Source: Yamadazyma tenuis
Lineage: Eukaryota > Ascomycota > Pichiomycetes > Serinales > Debaryomycetaceae
Assembly (NCBI RefSeq): GCF_029203305.1
Contig: NC_089464.1
Location: 434,001-498,000 of the forward strand
Direction: 5' to 3'
DNA: 64,000 bases
The position numbers and the translations under genes were made by a program. Below are positions 43,126 to 53,951 of this stretch, piece after piece. Positions within the stretch are counted from its first letter, which is position 1. Every line of letters starts with the position of its first letter. A model generated the notes under the pieces. It saw nothing but the letters and a program-made list of their open reading frames with translations. It made no database searches and was not told the DNA's origin.

Positions 43126-44105
43126 CTTCTCTTATGAATTCCAGTAATATTTCGAGATATCATCAACAACCAGGAAATCACTTTGCCGACAAAGAGGTAA
43201 TCACAGGTAACAATGCTTACATCTTTTAATGATTTTATCCAAAAATGAGTCTTTTTTACCTCCTATAATAGATTTGGACACCGCTCACACTTGGGGCTTG
43301 TAGCACCGCATTATCATATTCTGAGCAGTCTTGAGTTTATATATTCATTATGATGAGCATAAGAGTTACCAGAATTTGGCGAAATAATTGTATTCTAGTA
43401 GTATGGGCCATTATGAACATCCGGATATTCCTTAGATGAGTAACAAGATGAGTTCCAGATAATTAATCAAAACTTTTAAAAGGAATGTACTTGAAGAATT
43501 TACAATATTACACGAGTAAGTTTATTGCCAATCGTTTTGACATTATATTTGGGTCGTCTTGACGTTATGTTTGCTACAACACAATTGCATGCCAATTACC
43601 AATTCAGTAACAATTTAGCCTTAGTTCCAAAAGCTTAACATAACTTAGAAAGTTTTGGTATACAATTACAAATCTCCTAGAAATCTGAGATTCCGTTAAT
43701 AGACCATATAAATAGGATTATTTTTAGCACCGAATTCAGAGATAAAATAAAAAGTACATTACTTATGAATAGAGTAGTATACTTGGAAGTCAATGAAACA
43801 ACTATATATTACTGCTGTTGTTGTATAGTTAATATGTAGCGGAAACGATTATAGGAACCCAATGTTGTTCACAAAGTCTATCTTTTAACTTTCCTGAAAG
43901 TTTCTCCGTAATCGAAACGTAATGAAATCCGTTCAAATATGTCAAAATTGAAACTTCACTAATGATCGTTCATTCCCTTGTCACCTAGGAGTTGGAAACG
44001 ACAAAGATGTCTACGTTGAAATAGAGAGACATGGAACAACGTGGACCTTTACGCATACATCCACCGAAGTTTTGACCCATACATTACGTATGATCTTGAA
44101 AAACC
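43126..44105. other. Unique core between the repeat arms (candidate centromere core)
   Basis: 980 bp of single-copy, AT-rich sequence with no plausible ORF or RNA gene. The only internal structure seen is an imperfect 22-bp tandem (43533-43554 and 43555-43576, 16 of 22 positions equal). A unique core of about 1 kb between long inverted repeats in a gene-poor stretch is the layout of inverted-repeat centromeres in some yeasts (for example Komagataella phaffii and Candida tropicalis). The function here is inferred from architecture alone. Confidence 0.5.
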
Positions 44106-44850
44106 AATGGGCTTGCGTTGCTTGGCTTTTTCCTCGCTCTCTACCCAAGGTACTATTTGGGTCAGAAACAAATTAAGGCGGGTTTAGGGTAGGATTATTA
44201 TGATACCGAAGAAGATGAAGAGTATTTGGCATTTAGGAATAGGCTTTGTAGTAAAGAATACCCAGTCCTATCGAATGTATTCTGAATCACTTAATAAATC
44301 AGCTACAGTTAGAAGATTTGCAGTTCTGATTCTTCAAAACCAAGTCCAACTGGAATAGGAGGGGATTTTGTAAATAGGCACTATCGGGAAAGTGAAGCCG
44401 TTTAGTGAAGCCGCTTACTAAGAAAATATATATCTTCTAGGAGGAGGTTGGACTTTCCAATAGTTTCGTGTTGAAGGTTATACGACGTTCGCTTCATCTC
44501 CAAGCTTATTGCGTGCCGATGTTACAGAACCTGAGAATTGAATTCATTAACTTTAATAAATAAGCAGTAAATAAGTCAAGGTTAGATCTGATCCCTACAC
44601 CCACCAAAGAGATCAGGGTTAGGATAAGGTCTGGTTCCAAAACCTGATCAGATATCAAGAACTACTTTGGTGTTCATACTCCAATGTGTTGTTGAATAGT
44701 TAGCGTTTTGCTAATTCATCTGTGGTGCGTGTCTTATGATGTTACTGAGCAATCGGCGTTCGCCTGTTGTGGATTTTCAACAGCGACATAAGTAGTGGTC
44801 TAATATCTGAGGATCAGTGGAGGCCTATGGTCAGCACACTGTGTTTATGA

Positions 44851-44895
44851 AAGTAGCCTGGGGTCGAATAAAGGTGAAATAATTCCAAGCTACTT
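44851..44895. repeat. Hairpin C, right arm
   Basis: Exact mirror of the hairpin at 42336-42380. Confidence 0.72.
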
Positions 44896-45005
44896 GCATA
44901 TCAACAGTGATCTCATCATATCCAACTGAAGACCCATCATGATTTAGCCTCCGTCATGACTTGGATTTTGTAGGGGCTTGTACAACACTTCCTCTTCTGT
45001 TGGAG

Positions 45006-45059
45006 TTGCAAGCTTATTGGGGTCGAATAGTATTGGTGTTAATTCCAATAAGCTTACAA
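45006..45059. repeat. Hairpin B, right arm
   Basis: Exact mirror of the hairpin at 42172-42225. Confidence 0.75.
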
Positions 45060-45171
45060 TCCATCAGATTATGGTCATGTTGAGCGTGTAAACCTTTGAA
45101 ATCCCATTCACAACAATGGCATGGATCTGAGGACAATCATGTTAACTATAATTTCTTCTGTTGGTGATATC

Positions 45172-45215
45172 TGAGTAGGATGGGGTCGAATAAAGGAATA
45201 ATTCCAACCTACTCA
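45172..45215. repeat. Hairpin A, right arm
   Basis: Exact mirror of the hairpin at 42016-42059. Confidence 0.7.
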
Positions 45216-45322
45216 CATAACAGCAGCATCATCATTATCATACCGAACATCAGTATCATCAGGGACCAAGCCATTACCAGGAAGTAGTTTGGGTGAATAA
45301 ACACCGATATGGAGCTCTTCAT

Positions 45323-47422
45323 TTATACGACAGCTTCTAATTGCTCAAATTTCAGAACCATGGAATTGACTAATGTTCCTCTTGACTTTGCCTTTGGTCT
45401 AGGTCTAGGCTTAGTGGGTCTTGAATAAGTTTCCAGGTTCTTTTCGTAGAATGTGATTCTCGAGGAAAGTGTACTTGAATAAGTAGGGCTTTTTCTCAAA
45501 GTAGGGTGTTCCAGAAACGTGGGAACATCTTCGTCTTTTTCTTCTTTTTCTTCTTTTTCAATACCACTAGCGATGTTGACAGGTAGTGAAACAACCTCCT
45601 CTGCAACAGTAAAAGGGCCCTTTTCACTGTTGCAGGGGGAGGATATATCACTTTGGTCGACACCCTCTGAATCCCTGGCTTTTTCATCTTTACTCCATTC
45701 CAGAAAGTTCTTTTCGTTGATTGGATTGTTAATCTCAATGCTCTGAGCTCTTGAGGAGCATTTATCAGCAACAGTTTCAAGTCTATCACAATTAACTCTG
45801 AAGCCAACAGGAAAAACACCAGCATTCACATCAATACTACCGAAGCTCTCTTCGTCAGTAAAATATTTATCCTTAGTTACAGCAACATCATATGTTTCTG
45901 GTGCTGTAAGATTCATTTTAGCGTGGTGATCTGCAATTTTTTGCTTGTAATACTCACAACTATTTTCAGGATGGATCAGCTCCGGTAATGAATTAGCAGC
46001 ATGATTTTCAAATTGAGTAGATTTCAAATTCCTTGGGAAGGTTCTTTCTCTACCTGCTGTATATAGGTGATGCAGTCTGTAGGAAACGTGACGATCATCA
46101 TCTCTAAATGTCCTGGATCTAGTCTTGTTATAATCGATCCAGAACTTGTCAATTTCATTCAATGGTCTTGGGGTAGCTTCAAATCCCGTCCTGAAATAAG
46201 AGTTGAACTTGAACAAACGTGGATGATTCACTTTGAAATGCAGAACCCGATACGAAATTCTGACTTCGATATGTCTCCGCATTTCAGATAACACTGATTC
46301 GAAGCCCTCCAACTTTTGCGGAATCTCGCTTCTCCTATAGCAAATTTCCAACTGAATCTCTTCTATAATAAACTCGAGGAGATTTTGACAACGATATTTG
46401 GTATCTTCTTTGATGGTTTGAATTGTGTCCTTGAAATCATTGACAAAGAAATCAAATCTCATTTTCTTATCATCTAAACCCCACCGATTAAGTTTCTTTT
46501 CAATAAGTTTAATCGATATTTTGATCATAGAAACCATCTTTTCCATTGGCCATAAGAAAACTCTCTGGATGCAAGACCTGAGGTATCTGACCTTTCTGGC
46601 TAAGGTCTTCAACTTTTCTTTGAGCCTAAGTTTCCTGTCTCTAAACTTTAACCGCAAGTGAGAACATTTCCGTTTCGCGGTTGCAAAAATCTGGCACATC
46701 GAGGAACACATTTTTCTCATCAGCAGCAGAATGGACAACTTTAACCAGTTAAAGATGCCCTTGAATTTGCACACAAATATCATGAGCTGGATACTTGTTT
46801 TTTCAAGGAGCCTGTAGCTCCTGTCTCTAAACTTTAACCTGACTTTAGAAACTCTCCTCTGAAAGTTTCTAACCTTGGAATGCCAGTCGTAAGCACTTGA
46901 GCTGATAAAAGATTTGATGAGGGCCTTCAATTTCTTGACAATAATCAAGGCCTTCATCTTTTTTGAATCAGCTCTGCACTTCCAGCTCAACTTTCTTTGC
47001 TGGAGCATCACTCTAGTTCTCAAGCTTTGGGTTTTGTGGATCCGACTCATCCTCTTTGTGCCAGAAGCGAAAAAGCACTTGACATGTGTTTTAGCATACT
47101 TAAAACGTTTGAAGAGCTTCTCCTTCTTGGCATGCACTTTGTCCTTTCCATTTGCTATCTTTCCCCTAAAGCCCCTTTTCTTGTTTTCGTATTTTGATCT
47201 GTGATGATTAATTTTGTGTTGAGGGATCAACAGCTTTTTTTTGATTCTCTTGACTTTGTGCTTGGGACCTCTGTACTTGGGATGAATGAAGGTTTCCTTT
47301 ATGTTGGCCATAAACTGCTGGAACTTTGACTTTGGTGGTAAGTTGAACTGGGGGTGGCTTACATTGATACTGAAATGAAAATCAGTTTCAACGGATCTGT
47401 GGTTGGTTGGGACAAGCATCAT
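45323..47422 (-). CDS. Unknown 699-residue basic/acidic protein, right copy
   Basis: Second copy of the 39809-41908 gene, in the opposite orientation. The protein is identical except residue 414 (Phe here, Ser on the left; T/C at 46182/41049). Both copies are full length with no stop or shift, so either both are kept intact by selection or they were homogenised very recently by gene conversion. The two genes converge on the 980-bp core from both sides, so long transcripts could overlap there. Promoter sequence is duplicated too (TATATAAA at 47604-47611). Confidence 0.7.
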   Translation of the reverse strand: MMLVPTNHRSVETDFHFSINVSHPQFNLPPKSKFQQFMANIKETFIHPKYRGPKHKVKRIKKKLLIPQHKINHHRSKYENKKRGFRGKIANGKDKVHAKKEKLFKRFKYAKTHVKCFFASGTKRMSRIHKTQSLRTRVMLQQRKLSWKCRADSKKMKALIIVKKLKALIKSFISSSAYDWHSKVRNFQRRVSKVRLKFRDRSYRLLEKTSIQLMIFVCKFKGIFNWLKLSILLLMRKMCSSMCQIFATAKRKCSHLRLKFRDRKLRLKEKLKTLARKVRYLRSCIQRVFLWPMEKMVSMIKISIKLIEKKLNRWGLDDKKMRFDFFVNDFKDTIQTIKEDTKYRCQNLLEFIIEEIQLEICYRRSEIPQKLEGFESVLSEMRRHIEVRISYRVLHFKVNHPRLFKFNSYFRTGFEATPRPLNEIDKFWIDYNKTRSRTFRDDDRHVSYRLHHLYTAGRERTFPRNLKSTQFENHAANSLPELIHPENSCEYYKQKIADHHAKMNLTAPETYDVAVTKDKYFTDEESFGSIDVNAGVFPVGFRVNCDRLETVADKCSSRAQSIEINNPINEKNFLEWSKDEKARDSEGVDQSDISSPCNSEKGPFTVAEEVVSLPVNIASGIEKEEKEEKDEDVPTFLEHPTLRKSPTYSSTLSSRITFYEKNLETYSRPTKPRPRPKAKSRGTLVNSMVLKFEQLEAVV

Positions 47423-47951
47423 CTTGACGTTTTAGTTTATCCTGGCTTCTGGCTCTCACGAAGTTAGAAGGTTAGGGCTGTGAAGCGTAAGTGGGATATA
47501 TTTCAGGGTTCTTTCTTAAAGGTTTTAATTCAAACTGTTTAAGAACAAACTTGGAAATAAAAGAGTGGGAAGAAGAGAAATTCTACTGATGAGACAATGA
47601 CTCTTTATATACTCATGTTGATCCACAAACAGGATAACCACACGTGTATACAAAGGTGGATAACCCAAGTAAGTATTTTAGAATTCAAAGATACTAGTCA
47701 TGGTTATATGCATCTGTAGGTGTGTCTTTCGATATCCGACCACACCTGATATTGTATCGTGTGTGTGCTAATTTTGCAGCCACCATCGTAATGTCGCTCT
47801 TGAAGTTGGGATTCCTTTATATTCTATAACTCGCCAACAGAAATGCATTCGGAGACCTGTCAAAGATTCTTAGATATTCTGTAAATTAATGAATTTGAGG
47901 AAGGGTTTAGGTGCTGTTGATAATACCATCTACGGTTATACAGAAAGATAT

Positions 47952-48679
47952 AGTATTCACCAAAGAGGTAAACAATAATAATGACTTTAACTGCTAAAAC
48001 ATATTTTACTAGTAATGGGGAACCCATCTATTGTTATTGCTCCTTGTATATCCAAAATATAAAGGATTACAAAGGGTATGAAGATATATAACCAAGTCTT
48101 TTGAATCCCAACTGGTTTTCTGTATTAGGATACAAATTATCGGATGGAAGATAAAGGTTGAAACCAAATAGGATTTCCACATAAATATGCCTTAATACTG
48201 GTATGCATAAAGTGCTCATTCTGGAGTTCACTTCTTTGATCCCCTAAACAACATTCACTAATAAAGTAGGCTTTACTGTAAGTGAATGAATATCGGATGA
48301 TTAGCGCACTATTCGGCAAAAGAACTGGAAAAATTTAGAGTAATAACTGCAATGATAAGGTTTCTTCGATAAGGGAGAAGTTTGGTCCTTCTTCAGAATT
48401 TACAAGGACACATCTAAAGTTTTGCTTAACACAAATATTTCTTTAAATTCAAAAAATTATTAAAAAAGTTTTTAGAAGATACTTTTAGTAAAATTTACGG
48501 TTTTGTGAATAGAGATATAAAGTTAGATTTCTGGTATGTATCTTTTCATCTCATTATATAGTTAAACAAATCAATGGTTAATTACTTGAGTTGCAAATAT
48601 ATGCAAGCAACTTATATAAGACCAAAATCAGTAATTTATTGCTGTGTTACATAATCCAAAGAGTAATGACCTAAAAAGT
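47952..48679. other. Gene-free right flank of the inverted repeat
   Basis: About 730 bp between the repeat arm and the 3' end of GLK1. It is AT-rich with no plausible ORF, LTR or RNA gene. Confidence 0.5.
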
Positions 48680-50098
48680 CTATAAAGCTGTACTAGCACA
48701 TAAAGCAGCACCAACACCACTTCCATCTTTAGCGATACTTAAATGTATCTTTTTGTTGGATCCCTTTAATGGATTGATAATATTGATGGCTTCTAAGACG
48801 CTATCCTTGAAACCTGGGTAAAACTCAATAACAGAACCATCTAATCCAAATTCGAAGTCGTTCTCATCATCCTTATATTGTTCGGCAACCCTTCTGGCGA
48901 TAGCTGCCAAAGGAACTGCAGACAAATAGGCGGCTCTATGCGCAATTGCCTTGGTCAAAGTCTGGATGACTAATCTTTCTTCTTTTGTAGTTGGCAATCT
49001 CAAATGGTTTTGCAAAATCAATTCTGACATCTTCAAGTCAGTTGAATCATCAATTTGTAAGTAAGATAATACTTCAGCATCAAGCAACCAAGGTTCAGCC
49101 AACCTATGGGGCAATGTACCGCCTCTACTCTTGAATAATTCTACAAATATGTGGTTTTGCTCGAACAAGTCTATCAAGGTGACTCTAAGCAACTCACCCA
49201 AAAACATACCACTGATTCTCTTTTCAAAGAGATGGTATCCTGGGTTTGAAGTTTGAGCATCGATGATTTTATCATATCGGGTGCTTGGTAATATCTCTAG
49301 AGTATTGTCAAATGAGCCCCATTCAGTATTGATGACCATCCCAGTCTTGTCTTTGAATTTCGAAGAGTCCAATTTGGGAATCTTGTCGAAGGTTTCGAAG
49401 TAAGCACCATTAGTACCAGTTCCGAAAATTGCTCCAACGATAGTGTTGGTTTTGGATTGTGAAGAGTTATTGGAGTAGGCTCTAGATAACAAAGTACCAA
49501 CAGTATCATTCGCCAAGGCAGCAACCTTAACATTGGCTTTTAAGTTATCGAGATGGGTTTGTAACAACTCTACTACATCTTTATCCACACAATCTGGTAA
49601 ATCGAATCCTTTAGTCCATCTTATCAAAGTACCTTTATTTAATGCAGTTTGGTTCACTGGGAAAGAAAAAGTGAATCCCAATTTCAAAATTTCACTACCT
49701 TCAGCTCTAAATTCTTTATGGTGCTCATCCAAGAAGGCATCAACCTTTGTTGCTAGGTAGCTGAAAAGGTCTTCAGCAGTAGAATTTGTCATCAAATCCA
49801 AAGGAATCTTGAACTTGGACTGCTTCAAGTCAAATGAGTGGTCCCCATTCAAATAAATAGAGCAAACCCTGAAGTTGGTACCACCTAAGTCACCTGCTAA
49901 GAACAAGCCTCTTTCTTTTCCAGTAGGGATATCAGTGACAAAGGTGGGAATCATTGGCATGTATTCTCTGGCAGGAGAAGATTTCAAACCTTGGTCCATA
50001 GATTCTTCAAATTTGTCGGTGGCCTTGATCAAGAACTCATTGCTGATAGAATACTCAGCAGCAACCTTATCTACTACTTCCTTTAATTGAGAATTCAT
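48680..50098 (-). CDS. GLK1: Glucokinase
   Basis: Cytosolic hexokinase-family enzyme that phosphorylates glucose with ATP. The 472 residues show the phosphate-1 motif LFLAGDLGGTNFRVC, the sugar-binding stretch LGFTFSFPVNQTALNKGTLI.WTKGF, NDTVGTLLSRAY (catalytic Asp), FGTGTNGAYFE, NTEWGSFDN, and the adenosine motif near the end (KDGSGVGAALCA). It is closer to Glk1-type enzymes than to Hxk1/2, judging from FSFPVNQ and length. It is the first ordinary gene to the right of the inverted-repeat locus. Confidence 0.94.
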   Translation of the reverse strand: MNSQLKEVVDKVAAEYSISNEFLIKATDKFEESMDQGLKSSPAREYMPMIPTFVTDIPTGKERGLFLAGDLGGTNFRVCSIYLNGDHSFDLKQSKFKIPLDLMTNSTAEDLFSYLATKVDAFLDEHHKEFRAEGSEILKLGFTFSFPVNQTALNKGTLIRWTKGFDLPDCVDKDVVELLQTHLDNLKANVKVAALANDTVGTLLSRAYSNNSSQSKTNTIVGAIFGTGTNGAYFETFDKIPKLDSSKFKDKTGMVINTEWGSFDNTLEILPSTRYDKIIDAQTSNPGYHLFEKRISGMFLGELLRVTLIDLFEQNHIFVELFKSRGGTLPHRLAEPWLLDAEVLSYLQIDDSTDLKMSELILQNHLRLPTTKEERLVIQTLTKAIAHRAAYLSAVPLAAIARRVAEQYKDDENDFEFGLDGSVIEFYPGFKDSVLEAINIINPLKGSNKKIHLSIAKDGSGVGAALCASTAL

Positions 50099-50657
50099 TT
50101 CTGAAAAGAATCGTCCAATATGTAGATATATTCAAAAAAAATGTTTTTGTTTTTTGTTCTGGTGAAAAAAAAAGTCTCGGACTATTATGTTCCTTTTAAA
50201 ATTTATATGAGGGTAGCAATATTAGGGGGATACTGATCTATTAATAATTAGAAAAGGGTGAGTATTTTATCAAAGAATTGAAACAGGAGACCACAAGAAA
50301 TATGGCGTGGTACGTAGTTTAATGTCCACAGCATTATTATTGACATACAGGTCAGTGAATTTGACCAAATGATGCACCATATACTCCGGATTTTTAGCGC
50401 GATCGGATGATGCACAAAAGTGAACGTGACGGAGGATTGGACCGTGAGAGTGGAAAAAACAAAACTGATACAAGAAGAAAGCTTGAGACAATTAATAGAG
50501 ACTCATCTCTGCATGGCGTAGAAAATCCTGCTTGTATGGTCAGCAATGTTTACCTTAGTGATATTCAGATAGTTGAGGGTAGTGTTCAGGCCGGGAATTC
50601 TGCAATGACGATATTTCTTCGCGCAAATCTTGTTTGACTCCTATAATTTATCCTCAA
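50099..50657. other. Divergent intergenic region GLK1 / glutaredoxin
   Basis: About 560 bp with an A/T-run-rich stretch next to the GLK1 start. Open frames here on both strands look like chance. No RNA gene was seen. Confidence 0.45.
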
Positions 50658-50984
50658 ATGCCAGACTACTTGAAAAGAGCTAAAGAGCTCATCTCCAAAA
50701 ACGATTTCCTTATGGTTTCCAAGACTTGGTGTGGAGACTGTCAGTATACTTACAGAATTTGGGACAAATATCATGTGAAATCCAAAGTCCATATTATCGA
50801 ATTGGATAAGTTTGAGGACCAAGCAGAAGCTTCGAAATTGGAAAGCGCTATAACAGAACTTGCTGGACGTAAGTGGGTTCCTACTATATATTTGAAGGGG
50901 CAAAGGTTCGACGAACAAGACTTGAAAAGGTGGGAAGCTGAAGGTATCACTGAAAATGAGTTCAAGAAGGTTGGTCTTTTGTAA
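50658..50984 (+). CDS. GRX8: Dithiol glutaredoxin, Grx8-like
   Basis: A small thioredoxin-fold protein with the active site SKTWCGDC (CxxC) near residue 26, the cis-Pro segment KWVPTIYLKGQ, and a C-terminal helix ending FKKVGLL. The WC-x-DC site and the IGLL-like end are those of baker's yeast Grx8 (109 residues). The open frame starts at a TTG at 50634, and the first ATG at 50658 gives 108 residues, matching Grx8. It presumably reduces disulfides using glutathione in the cytosol; Grx8 itself has low activity. Confidence 0.85.
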   Translation: MPDYLKRAKELISKNDFLMVSKTWCGDCQYTYRIWDKYHVKSKVHIIELDKFEDQAEASKLESAITELAGRKWVPTIYLKGQRFDEQDLKRWEAEGITENEFKKVGLL

Positions 50985-51156
50985 GTAATAACACCTGTAT
51001 TTCTCGTTACGAAGACAAATATAAACATATGTATATACGGAAAAACTACTTATTAATAACGATTTGAACTACGAATAGTTGAGTAATCGTAACCTGCGAA
51101 ATCATTAGTCATAATATTCATTAAGTTAATTAATGAATTATTTTTGAAGAAACCGC

Positions 51157-52566
51157 TTAAGTGGCTAATGGAAATTCACCGGCCCAAGCACTAATTTCTT
51201 GTTTCAAGCTCGAGATCTGTTCACTACCTTGAACAACAGCAGCTTTGAAGTCTCTCAACCTGTTAGCGCTCTTTGGCAAACTGTCTTGAATCTCTTTGGC
51301 GATAATAACGGCTTGGTCAATGTAACTAACAATCTTCTTGAAGTCTTCTTCACCCAATCCTCTGGTCGTCATTGCTGGAGCTCCAATTCTGATACCACCT
51401 GGAACTAAAGCAGACTTATCACCTGGGATGGAGTTCTTATTCAAAGCAATGTTGATATTTTCGCAGATAGTTTCAACCCTAGCACCATCCATCTTCTTAT
51501 CTTTCAAAGACACCAAAACCATATGAGAGTCAGTACCATTACTAACTAAGTTGTAGCCGCGAGACAAAAATTCTTGCTCTAATATTTTAGCATTCTTCAA
51601 CACCTGTAATTGGTATTCCTTAAACTCTGGGGCAGCAGCCTGTTTCAAAGCAGTGGCTAAAGCAGAAATAGTGTGGTTGTGTGGACCACCTTGGTGACCA
51701 GGAAAAACAGAGAAATTGATTGGGTTTTCTAAGTCATATAAGATTTCCTCACCAGTCTTGGGGTTGACAGATCTAACTCCTCTTCTGAAGAAGATCATAG
51801 CACCTCTTGGGCCTCTCAAAGATTTATGAGTAGTGGTAGTAACAACGTCAGCGTACTCGAAGGGAGAGGGGATGACTCCAGCAGCGATTAAACCTGAAAT
51901 GTGAGCCATGTCCACAACCAAGTAAGCACCAACCTTGTCAGCAATTTCTCTCATCTTTTTGTAGTCAATCAATCGACAATAAGCTGAAGTACCAGCCACC
52001 AAAATTTTTGGTCTGTATAATAAAGCTGTTTTTTCCAACATGTCGTAGTCAATAATGCCAGTTTCCAAATCGACCCTGTAAGGCATGGTTTCGAAGTAGG
52101 TAGAGACGGCAGAAATCTTTCTGGCGTCTGTTTGGTAACCATGAGACAAGTGGCCACCATGAGGCAAGTCCAAGCCCATCAATCTCTCGTGAGGCTTCAT
52201 CAACGCTTGGTAAACTTGTAAGTTAGCAGGTGATCCAGATAAAGTCTGTACATTAACACCCCACTTATCACTTGTCAAGTTGAAAGCTTTTAAAGCTCTT
52301 TCTTGACACAAGATTTCCATCCTGTCGATATGTTCGTTACCACCATAGTATCTAGCACCTGGATAACCTTCACTGTATTTGTTACACATCGGAGTTCCCA
52401 ATGCATCAAAAACAGATTTAGTGGTGAAGTTTTCAGAGGCGATCAAAACGATGGAGTGTTTTTGTCTTTCAATTTCATCCTTGATGATAGCATCAACTTC
52501 TGGATCATAGGAAGCCAACGAGCTTTCGGTCAATTGTCTGTGTTTTTCACTTAAAGCGTAAACCAT
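51157..52566 (-). CDS. SHM2: Cytosolic serine hydroxymethyltransferase
   Basis: PLP enzyme that converts serine and tetrahydrofolate to glycine and 5,10-methylene-THF. The 469 residues equal baker's yeast Shm2 and lack a mitochondrial presequence ([17 protein letters not shown]). Landmarks are [48 protein letters not shown], the PLP-lysine motif [17 protein letters not shown], and [14 protein letters not shown]. It uses a few preferred codons, as in a highly expressed gene. It is convergent with the glutaredoxin gene. Confidence 0.96.
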   Translation of the reverse strand: MVYALSEKHRQLTESSLASYDPEVDAIIKDEIERQKHSIVLIASENFTTKSVFDALGTPMCNKYSEGYPGARYYGGNEHIDRMEILCQERALKAFNLTSDKWGVNVQTLSGSPANLQVYQALMKPHERLMGLDLPHGGHLSHGYQTDARKISAVSTYFETMPYRVDLETGIIDYDMLEKTALLYRPKILVAGTSAYCRLIDYKKMREIADKVGAYLVVDMAHISGLIAAGVIPSPFEYADVVTTTTHKSLRGPRGAMIFFRRGVRSVNPKTGEEILYDLENPINFSVFPGHQGGPHNHTISALATALKQAAAPEFKEYQLQVLKNAKILEQEFLSRGYNLVSNGTDSHMVLVSLKDKKMDGARVETICENINIALNKNSIPGDKSALVPGGIRIGAPAMTTRGLGEEDFKKIVSYIDQAVIIAKEIQDSLPKSANRLRDFKAAVVQGSEQISSLKQEISAWAGEFPLAT

Positions 52567-53279
52567 TTTAGAAGGTGGGATTTTCCTAGAGATGAAAAAT
52601 TGTTGGAAGGTATTAGCACAGGTGGGAGATGGGCCCTTTTATATGGGCGTAAAAATGCGGGCCGGAGTCAAGAAGCAGTCAGCAATTAAAATTGCGAAAC
52701 CTGGAGTTATAGGCGTACACCTTTGAGGTATATGGGGAGAGTCTAAATTTGTTGAAGAGATGAATAGCATTGAAACCATATAATCCATATATAATGATGT
52801 GATAAGTTTTGGTATGTGTATCCATATCCGTGTTCGGTTTGAATCCAAAGTATGAAAGTAAGTACTTAAAATGGAAATGGTAGCCTCATTTCACCTCCTA
52901 AAACCATTGAAACCGACCATGACCACGATGATCTTGAAGGGGTAGAAGATTTTTTGCTCAACCAAATGAGCTAGCAACCACACAATAATACACATATAAA
53001 TGGTGGGATAATTACTATTAATACTGAACATGATATACACGTATAAAGTGATATAAGGTGGAAATCACCGATATAAATAAGGGCAATTACATCGAAGGTA
53101 TTGCCATGAAATTTGTGTCATTTTGAGGATTTTGTTGTCTATTATTTGGAAATCGAGCTTATCACTATAGAGAAGCTTGCCATTCATTCACATAAGGAAA
53201 GTAAATGAGATTATGATAACAAAGGATTCTTCTCATTTTGAAGCATGTGTTGTATCATTCCCTTTTCCACTTGACTCGA
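52567..53279. other. Intergenic region upstream of SHM2
   Basis: About 710 bp. GGAGTCA near 52673 resembles half of a Gcn4/Bas1 site, which would suit a one-carbon gene but is weak. No ORF or RNA gene was seen. Confidence 0.4.
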
Positions 53280-53849
53280 CTAATACAAAGTAACCCGTAA
53301 GCGGTGACTGATAGCAAGTTTTGGGACCACAACACACAAACAACTAACACCATTCAATATAAACAAATTCAAGTTATAATAACTGTAGTGAGTACTAACT
53401 AGGAATAGACCAATAGGCACTAACATCAAAAACTTCTTGGTAGGGGTATATTGATCTCCATTATCGATCTGCTCCCACATAGTTAAATTATCGTAAGCAC
53501 CGCTATTGAACTCGAAAGGGGTACCCTTCACTTGATGAAACATTATATAGGAGCCGATATTGTAGGTTAAGTTTGTTAAGGTCCATTTCCAGTTATTGTC
53601 TAATATGGTGATGAAGTTGAAGAATATCTTGAGAAGAACAATAATCACAATATGTACGATCCATGCACCTTTATAATGAACCCAATCGGCATTCAAATTA
53701 GGATTTAGTTGTTGATCAATTTTTGTGTCCTGGGTGTCAGGTTCCAAATGCTGGATCAAGGAAGAGGATCTTCTCTTTCGAGTAATATGCGATTGCGAAG
53801 GTGATAAGTTAGCAGAGCCAGTGCTAGGGAATTCTGTTTCTTTGGACAT
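53280..53849 (-). CDS. ORM1: Orm family regulator of serine palmitoyltransferase
   Basis: ER membrane protein that inhibits serine palmitoyltransferase in the SPOTS complex and so limits sphingolipid synthesis. The 189 residues have a Ser-rich N-terminal tail (RKRRSSSLIQH, the kind of site phosphorylated by Ypk1 in baker's yeast). Four hydrophobic segments follow, with the conserved NADWVHYKGAWIVHI, YNIGSYIMFHQVKGTPFEF and GAYDNLTMWEQID blocks. Baker's yeast has two paralogues, and which one this corresponds to cannot be told. It lies 102 bp downstream of SAF1 on the same strand. Confidence 0.93.
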   Translation of the reverse strand: MSKETEFPSTGSANLSPSQSHITRKRRSSSLIQHLEPDTQDTKIDQQLNPNLNADWVHYKGAWIVHIVIIVLLKIFFNFITILDNNWKWTLTNLTYNIGSYIMFHQVKGTPFEFNSGAYDNLTMWEQIDNGDQYTPTKKFLMLVPIGLFLVSTHYSYYNLNLFILNGVSCLCVVVPKLAISHRLRVTLY

Positions 53850-53951
53850 TCCTGCTGTTTATCTGTTAAAAGAATACAAAAGTTGATGTTATCCTTGATG
53901 TTTTTGAGTGACGATTAAACGACACTGCGAAAGGAAGGCGGAAGGCAATAG

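Larger units (their letters stand above)
44106..47951 (-). repeat. Right arm of the 3.85-kb inverted repeat
   Basis: Reverse complement of 39280-43125. It carries the second copies of the ORF, decayed frame, hairpins and promoter, all pointing toward the core. The inner boundary is exact at 44106. The outer boundary is near 47951, after which the sequence diverges from the left flank. Confidence 0.96.

Noticed and set aside
39280..47951. Inverted repeat as an assembly fold-back artefact
   Set aside because: A unique 980-bp core, exact inner boundaries, different outer flanks and one base difference argue for a real structure, though long reads would settle it.
39280..47951. Mating-type locus with invertible MAT cassette
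   Set aside because: No a1, a2, alpha1 or alpha2 homeobox/HMG gene and no MAT neighbours (PAP, OBP, PIK) in or beside the repeat.
39280..47951. Transposon or retrotransposon pair
   Set aside because: No transposase, reverse transcriptase or integrase, no LTR-like TG..CA ends and no target-site duplication seen.
50407..50637. 76-codon ORF upstream of the glutaredoxin
   Set aside because: Charged, structureless translation in a divergent promoter; no family features.
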